From Periplaneta americana (taxonomy: Eukaryota > Arthropoda > Insecta > Blattodea > Blattidae), in contig NC_091127.1 of assembly GCF_040183065.1 (NCBI RefSeq), positions 103,834,834 to 103,898,833 of the forward strand: DNA of 64,000 nucleotides. Reading direction: 5' to 3'. This document shows positions 33,533 through 44,633 of the stretch, piece by piece (positions within the stretch are counted from its first letter, which is position 1; each line of letters opens with the position of its first letter). Under the pieces are notes generated by a model. The model did not search any database, was not told the origin of the DNA, and worked only from the letters and a program-made list of their open reading frames with translations. The position numbers and the translations under genes are program-made.

Positions 33533-34873
33533 TTAATTTTTAAATTTATTAGCCAAAATAGCTTTTTTTATTTCTAATTCCACTCTTGCAACCTCAAGGT
33601 TTGTTTTCATTATTTTCATCTCCATGCTGTGTTTCTCCAACAGAAGGCGGCACCTTAAATCATTAAAGTCCACTTTACTACTTGTGTAGTCTTCCATCCT
33701 GTTTCTCTTGTGTTTTCGTGCAGTAGGCCTACTTGTTGTAATCTGCATCTGTTGTTGAAGGCCTGCTGTTGGAATTGCTTCTGGTATATTTACAGATGGA
33801 GACTGCGAAGGTGATAGAACAGTCTCATGAGCTACCACCTCTTCATGAGATTCCGTCTGTACCTCTTCAACACTCATGACAGGCAGAGGACCATCAAAAT
33901 ACGTTTCCACTGATTCAATATAGGAAACAGGATCAGCGTCTACGTCTTCAATGACCTGGTACTGGCCATCGCTGTCGCACGGATTACAAAGAGGTGTGAA
34001 GTTGTGATGGAGTTTGGCTATAAGCCGCTCCCCATCTACATCTAACTTCCTCTTGAATGATCCCCCGCCTGTTTTGTGCAACTTGGCCTGAAAATAGAAT
34101 AAACACATATATGTTTACCATAAAATAAAAACTTTTTAATAAATAGTAATATTGTAATGAAATCCCTGTAATGAAATTTATTTTTAAAATGTATCTGATT
34201 AAACACTCCTAATGGAAATAGGTTGTAATTGTTTAAGTACTGAGGTTTAATAAATTATGAAGAGACTGGTTTGTTGATTTAAAATACAGTATTTTTTTCA
34301 ACCATCCCCCACTGTATTATGCAACTCAACCTGCTATTGTTAATTAAACTGGCTTGAACTAATTATGGCTGAAATTATGTATTCTGATGGACCTATGTAA
34401 TGTGCAGTAAACTATAAAGGAAATAGATAAATAAATACAAATACACCATTCCCATATCCTTTCACCAAAGTAGAGCACTGATTAGGCCCACAATAATTTT
34501 TGTTTTACATCTGTATAACTAGAGCACAGCCAACAATAGCAGAAATTACAGTTAGTCAGTACAACCCTTTTTATCAAACTGTAAATAGCATATGTACCTT
34601 ATCATCTGCTGCTGCCTTTTTTATTCTTCTTTTGTAATTCTCGTATGCAGTTTTTAACTGGGTAGCAGTTCTTTCGCCCTCAGACGAACACCTATTAAAA
34701 TCGACAGCAATGTCTGCCCACGCGTTTTCTTTTTCTTTTGACCAAACTGCATCCGTTTTTTTGTTTTCAATTATGTTCATATATCCCTCCACTATATTTA
34801 ATAGCAGAACTCTGTCAATGGAGCTAAAATTTGGGCCCCTTGGTTTTTTTTTATTGGAATCGCTCATTGACAT
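33533..34873 (-). CDS. Harbinger Myb/SANT-like accessory protein (two exons)
   Basis: Two-exon gene on the minus strand, 276 residues. Exon 1 (34598-34873) encodes a Myb/SANT-like (NAIF1-type) DNA-binding domain: NFSSIDRVLLLNIVEGYMN, then WSKEKENAWADIAVDFN and QLKTAYENYKRRIKK. The donor is AAG|GTACAT and the acceptor is TTTTCAG|GCC, with phase 0 joining DDK to AKLHKTGGG. Exon 2 (33533-34087) has an acidic middle and a C-terminal helical, charged tail (RLLLEKHSMEMKIMKTNLE, then VARVELEIKKAILANKF) likely to form a coiled coil. No stops or frame changes were seen. In the superfamily this protein partners the transposase for nuclear import and end binding. It converges with the transposase gene, so transcripts may overlap at their 3' ends. 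Confidence 0.9.
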
Positions 34874-35316
34874 CTTGATGTTCTAACCTCAAAGCGTATA
34901 ATAAACAAACGTTCATTTACCGCTGTTAAACAGCTGAAGGTTGTATTGCGAGCTGGTATGGCGCTGTTGCCATAGGTATTTCTCAGTCAAATCGACAATC
35001 TGTTGACCACAGCCATCTGATCGTATATTAACTTTCCTGCAACTCGATCTGTCAGTCAAGTAAACAAGACATCAAGTAATCTCCGATCACAACCTGATTT
35101 GATTTGCGTTTCTGCAACCGGGCCTTAGCTTAAACACAAAAAAATTGTTGAGCGAATGTAAACATGGCCTACTCTAATAACGAGTTATCACATATGTCGC
35201 ACACAATAACATAGGTGGTAACAGTGATAGTGCTTCAGTTGTTGCAAAACTTCTTTTGCATTTATCTCAAAACATGAATTTTGTAGATACGTCGTTATGA
35301 CTCTAAACCCCCGAAT

Positions 35317-36340
35317 TAAAATTGGAATTTGAGATTCATATTAGTGTCTTCAACTCACGTAAAAGGATAGTTTTTTTATTCTTTCTTTCTTTTTTCTTTT
35401 TTTCTTTTTTTACAGTCATGAAAATTTAAAAAAATTCAACTCTCTTCATATTCATATCACTCTTCCTTTGAGACAAACCATAAGTAAGTTACTGTATATG
35501 ATGAAAAAAATCTAAAATCTGGCAACCCTGATGTTGCAAAATATAAATTTAAAATGAGTAAAGTGTTTCATTAGCGAATAGAGACTAATATTTTCCCTTG
35601 ACCAAAAAATTGAAGTACTTTCCCTTGCAAAAAAAATCTGCAATTGAAATGTAAGTATTTTCCCTGGAATGATTACTTTACTAACTTCTCTGTACAATTG
35701 GCCTTGATTTCTCACAACATTATGACACGGTTTTCACTTCTAGCTGCATTTAGTGGAAACATTTATCTTCAGCTATGTACAGTTACCCTGAAAAATAATG
35801 AGCGATTCTTGGTCGTCGGAAGTTAAAGTTCTACAGCGCGGTTCACTCGATATCGACGTAACGATACATAACATGACAAATAGTACAAGAATTGTTACAA
35901 GGACCACAACAAGGACAAGTATCAGAATAAGGATCACGAAGAAGATAGCCATTTAAGGCCAGGATTTCACAACATAGCTCGAGTCACAAAATATCATTGC
36001 TTCACTGTACCGAATGGCAAATGGCTGCTAAGGGATCTACATTCTGGACTGCTGCTGTCACTGTCTTGTCTCGTTAGTTCAGATAGTAGCATGTCGGTTC
36101 CACTGTATAACTGAAACGTCTCGTGTTCGATCCCGGGTAAAACTTTTTTTTTATTGAGGTGTAATTAATTTGTTCAGAGTTCCTCGACTGTCTAATTTGT
36201 CGAAAAATATGGAATAATTTATGCCCAATTTCTGGGTCTTACAAGTGGGCTGAACCTCATCAAAAAAAAATAAATAAATCTTACTTGGAAGTTAAAAGTA
36301 TTCTTCCTCAAACAAAAATCATAAGAAACAAAAAGAGACC
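35317..36340. other. Unassigned stretch with one tRNA-like segment
   Basis: Mostly unassigned. Pyrimidine-rich near 35380-35410. A tRNA-like segment at about 36078-36148 (TAGTTCAGATAGTAGC and GTGTTCGATCCCGGG) is probably an old SINE head on the plus strand. Confidence 0.4.
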
Positions 36341-36348
36341 TGTTAACT

Positions 36349-37940
36349 TAAAATCTTGTCCACATGCCATCAGCTTCTATTACAGCTCTAAGTCGATCCG
36401 GCATGGATGTCACGAGATTGTGGAATAAGTTCTGATCCCCGGCGAGATCTTCCCAGGTGTCAACAACTTGACCCCACAATTCGTCTCGATTTCGAGGGCG
36501 TCAGTGGGCATAGGTGGCTATCCTTCTCTTTTTCAATTCCGCCCATAAATTTTCGATGACATTCAAATCAGGTGACTTCGGAGGCCAATTAATGATTTCG
36601 ATCTCGGGTCTCCTTTGAAACCATCTTTGAATGCTTGCAGCATAGTGCACGGGATGGTTATCCTGCTGGAACAGCAATGTTCCTTCGGGAAAACGTTCTC
36701 GGGCGGAAGGAAGGAATATATTTTCCAGAATGTGCTCGTAAGTTCCCGCATTAAACCGGCCATCGATGCATTCTATAATGCCAGGTCCATCGTAAGACAT
36801 CCACCCCTAACACAATATGCTAAAGCGCCCCGATCTTTCACGTTGGTGCACATAGCGCTGGTCATGTCGGAGACCATCCTCACAATAGACACAGACAGGA
36901 CCTTCGTAATCACTCGAGATGGTTGTTTCGTCGGAGAAAATTACATTTCTCCAATCGAAATCCACTCGATTGGTAGCGAAGGCAAGATGGTCGACAGCTT
37001 GTGCTTCCCCCAATATTTCCATTTGCGCAGCCCTCCGGCTCCTAATACCGCTGTTCCTCAACCTGCTGATCACAGTATATTTCTATTACAAAAAAGAGTA
37101 ATTAGAATAATAGTAGGTGCGAAATCTAGGGAGTCGTGTAGGACTATTTTCAAAAAACTACAAATAATGCCCATGGCTTGTCAGTATATCTTTTCATTAA
37201 TAGTCTTCCTCGTATGTAATCGTGAAAACTTTGTAACTAATTCAACAGTTCATAGCATAAATACACGTCAAAAAAATGACTTTCATACTCCATGGGCAAG
37301 TCTATTGTGCTATCAAAAAGGAGTGCGTTATATGGCAGTAAAAATGTTTAATAGCCTCCCTATCGATATAAAAAATGAAACTCAAAACATAAAATTATTT
37401 AGGGCCAAATTAAAGAAGTGCCTAATTTCTCACGCCTTCTATTCTGTAGGTGAATTCATGACATTCAATAACACTTCATGAAATTGATACTAAAACTATG
37501 TGTTGTACTAGTAGACTATATTGTAAATCTCGTCTGTATATATTTCATCTAGACTGTGACTATAATAGTATCAAGTTTTTTGACTTGTTCCATATTCTAG
37601 CTGTAAGCATGTATGAATACCATGGAATGTTAATAAATACAATACAATACAATACAGTCTGTGAAGAGCCGGGAAAGTTAGATGTTGCTCTTATTTCGTT
37701 AGCAGTCAGAAAGGGGTCCTGTCGAACTGTCTCGAATAAGAGAGCATCCTCTTCCAATGAAGAAATCCGCGAACGCCCAGGAATAGGGCGATTTTCGACC
37801 TCCCCTAAATTTTGGTAACGATGAACCCACCTCGCAGCTGTACTTCCAGGAACATCGACCAAACGGCCAGCAGATCTAGCCCCATATCCAGCCTCAACTA
37901 GAGCTATAACTCGCTGTCTCATGTCACGTCGGTTCGCCAT
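36349..37940 (-). pseudogene. Tc1-like transposase, split by a LINE
   Basis: Minus-strand Tc1-like transposase. It starts MANRRDMRQRVIALVEAG at 37940 with paired HTH text (STAARWVHRYQNLGEVENRP) and breaks at EIRATSNFPGSSQTV. After the inserted LINE it resumes ISRLRNSGIRSRRAA, continues with VIFSDETTISSD (first catalytic Asp), LLFQQDNHPVHYAASIQRW (second Asp) and NWPPKSPDLNVIENLWAELK (final acidic residue, Glu). An in-frame TGA follows ATYAH, after which the family ending RNRDELWGQVVDTWEDL-like and MPDRLRAVIEADGMW reads through to the natural stop at 36349. So the lesions are one LINE insertion, one premature stop and a frame change at 36800-36807. Terminal repeats were not identified. Confidence 0.92.
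37077..37653 (+). mobile_element. Jockey/BS-type LINE, 5'-truncated, inserted in Tc1
   Basis: A 577 bp LINE fragment flanked by ACAGT (37072-37076 and 37654-37658), exactly at the point where the Tc1 frame is interrupted. It encodes IFLLQKRVIRIIVGAKSRES, CQYIFSLIVFLVCNRE, GVRYMAVKMFNSLPIDIKNE and LKKCLISHAFYSVGEF, the end of a Jockey/BS-like reverse transcriptase, in a single open frame (to 37481). The 3' tail is (AATAC)n. The open frame suggests a young insertion. Confidence 0.9.
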
Positions 37941-37989
37941 TACGATGAGAAATGAGGGGTGACAATAATACTTTAGTGCAGACAATGAC

Positions 37990-38968
37990 TATTTAACGTG
38001 ATATAGAATTATTGCAATAAGAGGCATCTTGCATAGTAAGAGTTAATAAATCAACCCTAAATTAAATATATAAATAACAGGATATAACAGGAAGTCCAAT
38101 TGTTACGAAACTAATCAAATTAAATCTAATTACATTTAGTAAATAAACTCCAAGTTATGACACCACATTGCTACAGCTAAATTGTAGGTTATTAACATAA
38201 GCATTGAATAGGTCCGTGGCTGTGCGTTGGACGACAAAACCATCATCGAAAGTTCGAATCTTGCGGAGGAATGTAACTTCTTGCTTTTTATAATGTAAAT
38301 CAGACTTCTAACTACAATCATTCATATTTCTTACATTATTTATTAATATTTATAGCCAACATTGAATTTGTAAAGAAAAGAATTTAGAAATCTCATATGG
38401 AATTTGTGATCTGTAGTGACATATACATAGATTATCTTTCGGAACTTTTCCGTAAATGTAAATTAAATTCACTCCTTGAAACTGGAAACCTTAGTCGCAG
38501 AGTCATTTTCCCACAGCATACAAGCTGAAGTAGCACAGCCATTGATAAATGTTTTGTACACAGAATTATACTGAATTCCTATTCGACAGAACCTATAATC
38601 AATGGTTTGTCTGAACATGATAAACAAATCCTAAGTGTTTCCAATGTTACTGAACAATTTCAAAATATTAATTTAAAAACTAAGAAAGGATCGTAAATGC
38701 TGTATCTAGTGATTATTTACATTTATGTCTACAAAATGAATCTTGGAAAAACATATATGATATTGGTACTACTGATATTAAGAGTAAATGTATTGAATTT
38801 TTCACTTAATTTCATAATCACTTCAGTGGATGTTCTCCACTCAATGTTGTGAAAAAATTCAAAAGTAAAAACATGTAGATAACGCAGGGACTTCAAAATC
38901 TCATGTATTAAAAAGAAGAATCTATATGTAATGAGTTGCAATGTAATGATCCTCATGTTCTTAAATAC
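37990..38968. other. Unassigned stretch, about 1 kb
   Basis: AT-rich. A weak tRNA-like segment at about 38212-38275 (GTGGCTGTGCGTTGG, then AAGTTCGAATCTTG) may be an old SINE head. Nothing else recognised. Confidence 0.4.
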
Positions 38969-39139
38969 TATAGGCACCGTGCATGGGTCTCAAAATCGTA
39001 CTGGTGGCGCCGCGCAGTGTCTCAATTCCTAATTAACTACAGGCTCGCAGTCATTCACTAGTAATGTGTGATATAGAAATTACATGCGGCTTTTTGCCGA
39101 TAAAAAGTTGTAATATTAGTAAGAATGGGTTCATTGGTT

Positions 39140-39195
39140 CATAGTGTTCTGCCCAAGGGCAGGTCTTTCACTGCAAACCCAGCAATCTACAGTCT
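39140..39195 (-). mobile_element. LINE 3' fragment (same family as 9195-9870)
   Basis: GTGTTCTGCCCAAGGGCAGG then TTTCACTGCAAACCCAGCA. Third copy of this LINE end. Confidence 0.75.
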
Positions 39196-39532
39196 TTAAT
39201 TATTTTATAGACTCAGTGGAAAGTTCAGTACTGCTAGAGGAGTGTAAATATGTAACTACAAAGTTCCTGAAATATCAGTGAAGTTGTTTGGCATTTAAAT
39301 CAGATTTAAGCCCAATGAATGAGGGTGAACAGTGATATTACGGAAACATTGATATACTTATATTTGCTGTCATGACGTGTGTAATATTTGTGTATATAAT
39401 GTCTCTATAAATTACGTATTTTAATGTGATTTAATTCTAAAAGTATTCTTAATTACACTTCCTGAATAATGGACGACTACAAATTTTCTAAAACACAACA
39501 CGTAATGAACAATATCATCAACATACTACCTC

Positions 39533-39802
39533 TGATTGAGGTTCTGGCTGATATGTACATCTGTTATCAGGCTGTACATCTCACTTGACGATATGTGTCA
39601 GAGGAAGAACAATATTGTTTGTATGCATATGAAGTCTGACTAGTGTAATTTCTAGCTAGTCGGCGATATATGCAATGGAAGGGAAAAGGAACTGGCCACT
39701 CTACCCCATGATATTCTGGCCTAGTTGCCTCATAAGTGGTGCCTTGTTGGTATCACTTGTGAGGTTCAGACTTCTCTTTGGACAGTTGAATAAACAACAA
39801 GA
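39533..39802 (-). repeat. Interspersed repeat family A, copy 3
   Basis: Long minus-strand copy. It carries CTAGTTGCCTCATAAGTGG, GCCTTGTTGGTATCACTTGT and the 3' part with GTACATCTCACTTGACG and AAGAACAATATTGTTTGTA, matching copy 1 throughout. Ends at the inverted TTGTTGTTTA-type start. Confidence 0.8.
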
Positions 39803-40873
39803 TCAACATGCGGAAGCAGTTCAATTGATAGTTTGTGTAAAATGTTATACTGTATATTTTAATTCGCTGAATGCACTTTTCAACATGAATTCGAACACTA
39901 GCTACGCTGTAAGTAGTTTCGACTTCAGCTGTTAATTTACCATCGTGCAGATAAGGTGGAGTAACAACAATGATCCCTTTATCGGAGAGGTTTGTTATTA
40001 TTCCGGGAAAACCTGACTTCATCACCACTGTCAATAATCCGCAATCAGTTATGAATGTGTCACTCGATCTGCCTAGGTAGCATTTAGATTTGAAGGCCAC
40101 CATCTGATCCACATTGGGTGGCTGTTCCACTTCTGAACAATTAATTGTCACTCTACATTTTTCAATATTGCAGGCATTGTTTCCTGAATACTTTCTCTGC
40201 TAGACCAAAACCCAAAATTACAGTAACCATTGTGGATGTCAACAACATTAAAGTGGCGGTAAAATACATTTTATAATTGTACGATTAACTCCTAGCATTA
40301 CCCTCATAGCAGAATACGATAATCCAGTTTTCATTTTAATTGGAAAATATAAGTAGACGATTTTCTTTACTAATCTTACTCTTGGACAGAATTTTTCGAA
40401 AGCTTTCGATGTGAAATTCACTAATAAAAATGGCAAAAATAATATGTATGATCTACATCTTGGGGTGTTTCGACTATCTATGGTAGCTATTTTTGGGTTA
40501 AATGATAGAATTGGAAATATTTCTTATGATTCTACGGGTATCATTGTGTTTCAATTGGTAGCAATTTTAACAATATATTCGAAACCACAAATGTCACTCC
40601 CATTAAGTCTGGTAGTTCTGTCTCATATTTTATTGTAGAATAATTTCGGAAACCTTGCATTTCATTAAACATATCATCTGTTCCTGAACGCTTGTCATAA
40701 CATTTCTTATGTGACTTCAGTTTGGCATGTAATGGAATAGACACTTGAGTAGACAATTCACACAATTCAATTGTGAAAGAAAAAACAAAATCACTAAGAA
40801 TGGTTTCATTTACTTCTGCCTGTATGGCTACTTCATTTTTCGAAATAACATTTGTTGAGCATTCGCCTTCCAT
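39790..40873 (-). pseudogene. DDE_Tnp_4 (ISL2EU-like) transposase remnant
   Basis: Minus-strand decayed transposase. N-terminal part MEGECSTNVISKNEVA, then GFRNYSTIKYETELPDLMGV. A HTH-like block follows, MKTGLSYSAMRVMLGVNRTI, then FWSSRESIQETMPAI and TINCSEVEQPPNVDQMVAFK. The C-terminal part is FITDCGLLTVV and GFPGIITNLSDKGIIVV, ending VASVRIHVEKCIQRIKIY. The family's first catalytic Asp (T-x-D-x-x-E) is replaced by Asn (INCSEV), and the segment between VAFK and SKCY is shortened, so part of the core is deleted. Several frame changes are present. Role: cut-and-paste transposase of the element that contains it. Confidence 0.8.
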
Positions 40874-41626
40874 AAAACTTAAATTTTCATCTTTTCTTCT
40901 TCTTTATGCGTCTCTTTCGTACCTTTCCGGAGCTAGTTGAGATGAGGCAGTCTTTTTCTTGTAATCTTTTATATAAATATTGGGAACGGTATGCTAGTTT
41001 TGGGGGTGTTCTGATCTCGTTCCCAATAAAATGAATTCCGCAAATTCATGCTGCAGGTGTTGGTTTCCAAGGTGAACCATCAGCACTTGAAATCAAGAAT
41101 TTATCAACAATTATTATAGTAATAGCAACAATACTATAAAAAAAAAACAAATTGATATGAATATATTTAAAAATAAGTATATTATTATTCAGTAATTATG
41201 TACTTTTTGAAATTTAAATGATAAATTCCTGTTGTTGTTAACTTAATGGTTATTGATAAACATAATACTATATACATTCTATTTTTATATCAGGCCTAGT
41301 ATATAATAATACTATGATTACAAGCAGTGTAGCCTTATTTACTTTAGTCTGCGTACTGCATGGATCCACAATTAGCGTCGTTGCGCTTCAGTTTTCTGTT
41401 TTGGGAATGAATAAAAACAATATCGGTTGGTGTGTTCCTATAAGCATTACTACACTCAAGAACACAGCAATTTGCATTACCTTTCTGCTTTTTAGGATCA
41501 TCCATATTTCTAATCATTTAACCTGAGATGTTAAGTATATTCATATGCTTCAAGCAGAACTCTATCGCTGCTGTACCGCAGTCAGTAACAACAGTCGCCA
41601 CCAGAGGAGCTTGCACGGTGCCTATA

Positions 41627-42414
41627 AGAAGTACAGTGTAATTCATAAAAAATTATGAAAGAGGGAAATAGAATATATTTGAATAGAAGAGTACAAAATT
41701 CAGATAATACAATTAAACCTATTCGAAATATTGTTAAATTTAAACTTGTAGATATCCTAAGAAAGAAAATATTTTTTCATTAAAACCAATTATTATAAAG
41801 TAGAGGATCCCAAATCTATTGCAAATTCTTTTAACGTATTATAGTATATAGTACAGAAATATTATTGACAACTTAAACATTCAAGATTTTGCAAAAGATA
41901 CTGCAATTGGTTACTTAACAGATGCATTTAATAATTATATTAATATATGTAATTAGTCAATAACTGCAACAGTGCTTTTTCATTCAATCATAACATGAAT
42001 AAAATTGAATGCACATTAAATTAAACACTATTGCAAACACGTAGATAAAATAGTTAAAATTAACTGAAGGGGTGAGAATGAAATAATCCAAAGCCATACT
42101 TTTAACAAAAATTGTTTTGTGCGAGTGCATATCTTACACATATGGGAAAGCTATTAATAAAAATATTGTAATAATTACTCGACAAATGACTTAGCCTAAG
42201 GACTCTAAACCTTTGTAAAAGTTTGTCTATTATTACATATATTTTTTAATTTAATTTTTATTGTTAGTTTTTAATATATATGCATTTACATTGTATATGT
42301 GTGTATAAATGCATTCATTAGATTAACGTTTATAATATTATAACTTGTAATTTTGTATTGTTTGCGATCATTAACACTTAATCTCAGGACTTTTTAAAAC
42401 TCTATTTCAACGTT
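41627..42414. other. Unassigned AT-rich stretch
   Basis: Nothing recognised. Confidence 0.5.
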
Positions 42415-42530
42415 ATTTAGACAAAAAAAATCGTTGTGTAGACTAAGAATCGAACTCGCACTCTTCTACACAACACGCAGAAGTCTTACCGTCTGAGCTA
42501 TTGAAACGACACGAAAGCGTTCCTTTCTGT
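42415..42530 (-). repeat. tRNA-like SINE head (family 4)
   Basis: Minus strand: box A AATAGCTCAGACGGTAAG, box B GAGTTCGATTCTTAG, followed by an A/T run. A match between GTTGTGTAGA and GTCTACACAAC could form a stem. It lacks a well-paired acceptor stem, so a tRNA gene is unlikely. Confidence 0.55.
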
Positions 42531-43442
42531 GCGGAGTGTCGATCTAGTCATGAAGGTCCATTGTCGATTTAACTACACGATTTATGTATATATTTATCTT
42601 TTATTTACGTAATATTATCTTTTTTTGCAGTTTTTGAAGTGAATTTCGGAACGATGCTAGTAACAAACCAAATAGCCTGAATTTAAGTAACTCAATATTC
42701 GTTATCTTGTGTATCAGTGCTCTGGTCTCCGATCATGCGCAGTGTCTCACATCTGAGACTTAAGAATATTCAATCGTCTCATCCTTTTCCAGGGAAACTG
42801 TACATGCTGCAGCTGTTGACAATAACTGAAATATAGCCTATTTGTATTTGTTCTCTAGTTTTATATCTTTAATAAAGAAGTGATTACAAGCTTTTTTTGT
42901 GGTCCAAGTTACGGTTGGTTGAAGATCTTTGAACTCTTTGTCCATGTGTGTTGGGTACTCTTATAATAATGTACGAGATATTGAAGAAACAATGATTTAT
43001 AATGCACTTTTAAACTTTGTTTATTTCAACTTGCTGCATCACAGTATTTCGTGAAAACTGTAGATCTTAAAAAGCAGCTCTAATTTCATTATTGTTTTTC
43101 AAACTTTAAAAAAGTGCATCTGATATTTGTAGAAATATGCCCTTAAAAAATTCACCATCACTGAATGGTTTACATTTCTTTGCAAGAAGGTGACCTACTT
43201 TGAATGATGCAATAATTAATGCTTTCGATTATGAAGCTGTTTGTACAAAGAGGTTCTGTTGTGTCGATAATTTAGATTTAAGTCCTTGCAACATTGTGTT
43301 TTCTAATCTCACTATTGGTTGGAAAGTCCAACTGATATTTGCTGTGGAGAGTGTTGAAGTGCCATTCTAAATTCCCTAATACTTACTGTAATATTGCCAC
43401 TGAGGCGTTACAAATAAGGCAACATTTGTCTTTTATCATAAG
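42531..43442. other. Unassigned stretch
   Basis: No family recognised. Confidence 0.5.
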
Positions 43443-43852
43443 TAGAGCCCGGATGTTAGGCAAAATGCCTTTTTTAAACTGAGCGTATGTATGAAAGACC
43501 TATTAGAGATAAACACATTTCCACACATTTGGTGACGATAGGCCCAATTTTTATTTTGCCTTTTTTGCCTATTTTAGCTCCCGTTGCCTATTTTAAGGTT
43601 AAATGCCTTTTTTTTTTAGCCTTTTTACTTCGTTGTTTTACATTTTCTATATTTTTAATGAATTTAAAATAAACTGCACATAAATTATATCAAAAAACAA
43701 AAAAGAACGGTTGTACAAATTAAAAAATATATATTCACCTCACACAAATATTAGCTGAGAACTTACTCTCCAGCAATACATATGTTTCCAAGAAGTCGTA
43801 AACTTTTCTCCCCCACCAATTCCATCTTTTACCCATATGTCACTTAACAAAG

Positions 43853-44219
43853 ATGTTTGAACAGTATAACAGTGCTCAGGTCACTTCGGGGTTAACCAGC
43901 AAAAGAAAGGGGATGAGGGAAGTATTAAAAGCAAGTCTCAGGTCCCGATACTGTTGTCGTTTGCATGCACAAGTCACGTGTTTGAAGTTTCTAATTCCTT
44001 CTCACACCCCTCCTTTTGAGACAATACACAGTCGGCTTTTTCCAATCTCTGAAAGAAAGTAGAGACAGTTCTTGTTTTAAGTTTGCTCCAATCATAGAAA
44101 GCTCTTTTTCCACCATGAAAAACGTTCTCTCTGACAGGCGGCTCACTATGACAATTGACAACTTAAAAAAGCATCTTGTTGTGACATGTAACCAAGGAAA
44201 GTACTGTATGAGATAGTTT
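43853..44219 (+). pseudogene. hAT transposase C-terminal fragment (hATC, CGGBP1-like)
   Basis: The second part encodes APIIESSFSTMKNVLSDRR and TIDNLKKHLVVTCN, ending a few residues later. This matches the hAT dimerisation domain of the group related to CGGBP1 (ESSFS..K..LSD.R...T..NL.KHL...CN). Upstream text (TSGLTSKRKGMREVLKASLR) is in another frame and only weakly supported. Catalytic core missing. Confidence 0.75.
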
Positions 44220-44311
44220 ATTAAGTATTTGTCTATTTTTGCCTGTTTCCATGAATGCCTATTTCACTGCCTATTTTTACCATTTTTAGTGCCTATATGC
44301 CTGCCTATTTT

Positions 44312-44577
44312 ATGAGAGAGAGATGGAACGGAGAAAAATTCTCTCCGGCGCCGGGATTTGAACCCGGGTTTTCAGCTCTCCGTGCTGATGCTTTAACCAC
44401 TAAGCCACGCCGGATACAATCCCGACACCGTTGAGAATCGTCTCAGATTAAGCTCCATCTCTTGGGTTCCCTCTAGTGGCCGCCCTCTGCACTACGTCAT
44501 AGATGTCTATGCACGCAGGACCGAAGTCCATACATGTGTAGAGGTGCACTCAGATGAGTGACTAGTTGGCCGGGGTC
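44312..44577 (-). repeat. First copy of a 266 bp tRNA-headed unit
   Basis: By reading it matches 44694-44959 throughout, in direct orientation. On the minus strand it holds box A CGTGGCTTAGTGGTTAAAGC and box B CCCGGGTTCAAATCCCGG. This copy lacks the 66 bp inverted flanks that surround the second copy. Confidence 0.9.
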
Positions 44578-44633
44578 CGACGGTATGGGCGCCGTCTTTA
44601 AATCACAAAGTGATTTATTACGCATATCATATT

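Larger units (their letters stand above)
32161..35124. mobile_element. PIF/Harbinger transposon, near intact, two genes
   Basis: A 2964 bp element with inverted ends (T/G)GCCC(A/G)GTTGCAGAAACG and a TTA target duplication (32158-32160 and 35125-35127). It holds a HARBI1-like transposase on the plus strand (32403-33497) and a spliced Myb/SANT-like protein on the minus strand (33533-34873), converging tail to tail with 35 bases between stops. This is the standard two-protein architecture of the superfamily, in which the Myb-like partner helps the transposase enter the nucleus and bind DNA. Subterminal regions carry repeated TGATCGG words. Inserted in the 6.3 kb TIR element close to its right end. 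Confidence 0.97.
28974..35316 (+). mobile_element. 6.3 kb TIR element of unassigned superfamily, with nested insertions
   Basis: Left end ATTCGGGGGTTTAGAGTCAT and the complement of the right end match over about 40 bases with two differences. TA lies directly outside both ends (28972-28973 and 35317-35318), consistent with a TA target; a TTAA-like target one base off is an alternative. Inside the left end are several copies of a motif like TCAGAACAACGTATCTAC. A decayed plus-strand transposase-like region follows (29950-31480). Nested: SINE 29391-29556, LINE tail 31600-31803 and Harbinger 32161-35124. Without these the element is about 3 kb. I cannot place the protein in a named superfamily. 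Confidence 0.8.
38969..41626 (-). mobile_element. ISL2EU-like DNA transposon with nested repeats
   Basis: Ends TATAGGCACCGTGCA (38969) and its complement (41612-41626) form terminal inverted repeats of 15-17 bp, with a further GGTGGCG match inside both. TA lies at each edge. The interior holds a minus-strand DDE_Tnp_4-type transposase remnant (39790-40873). A LINE tail (39140-39195) and a repeat A copy (39533-39802) are inserted near the left end. Length 2.66 kb including insertions. Confidence 0.75.

Noticed and set aside
36615-37076. Long plus-strand frame upstream of the LINE
   Set aside because: This part is antisense to the Tc1-like transposase; only the part from 37077 on is LINE coding sequence.
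38212-38275. tRNA-like segment as a tRNA gene or SINE
   Set aside because: Only a weak box B and a poor box A; no paired acceptor, no body shared with other copies.
44338-44412. Possible minus-strand tRNA gene with good A and B boxes
   Set aside because: Part of a 266 bp repeat present twice, once inside inverted arms; better read as a repeat head.
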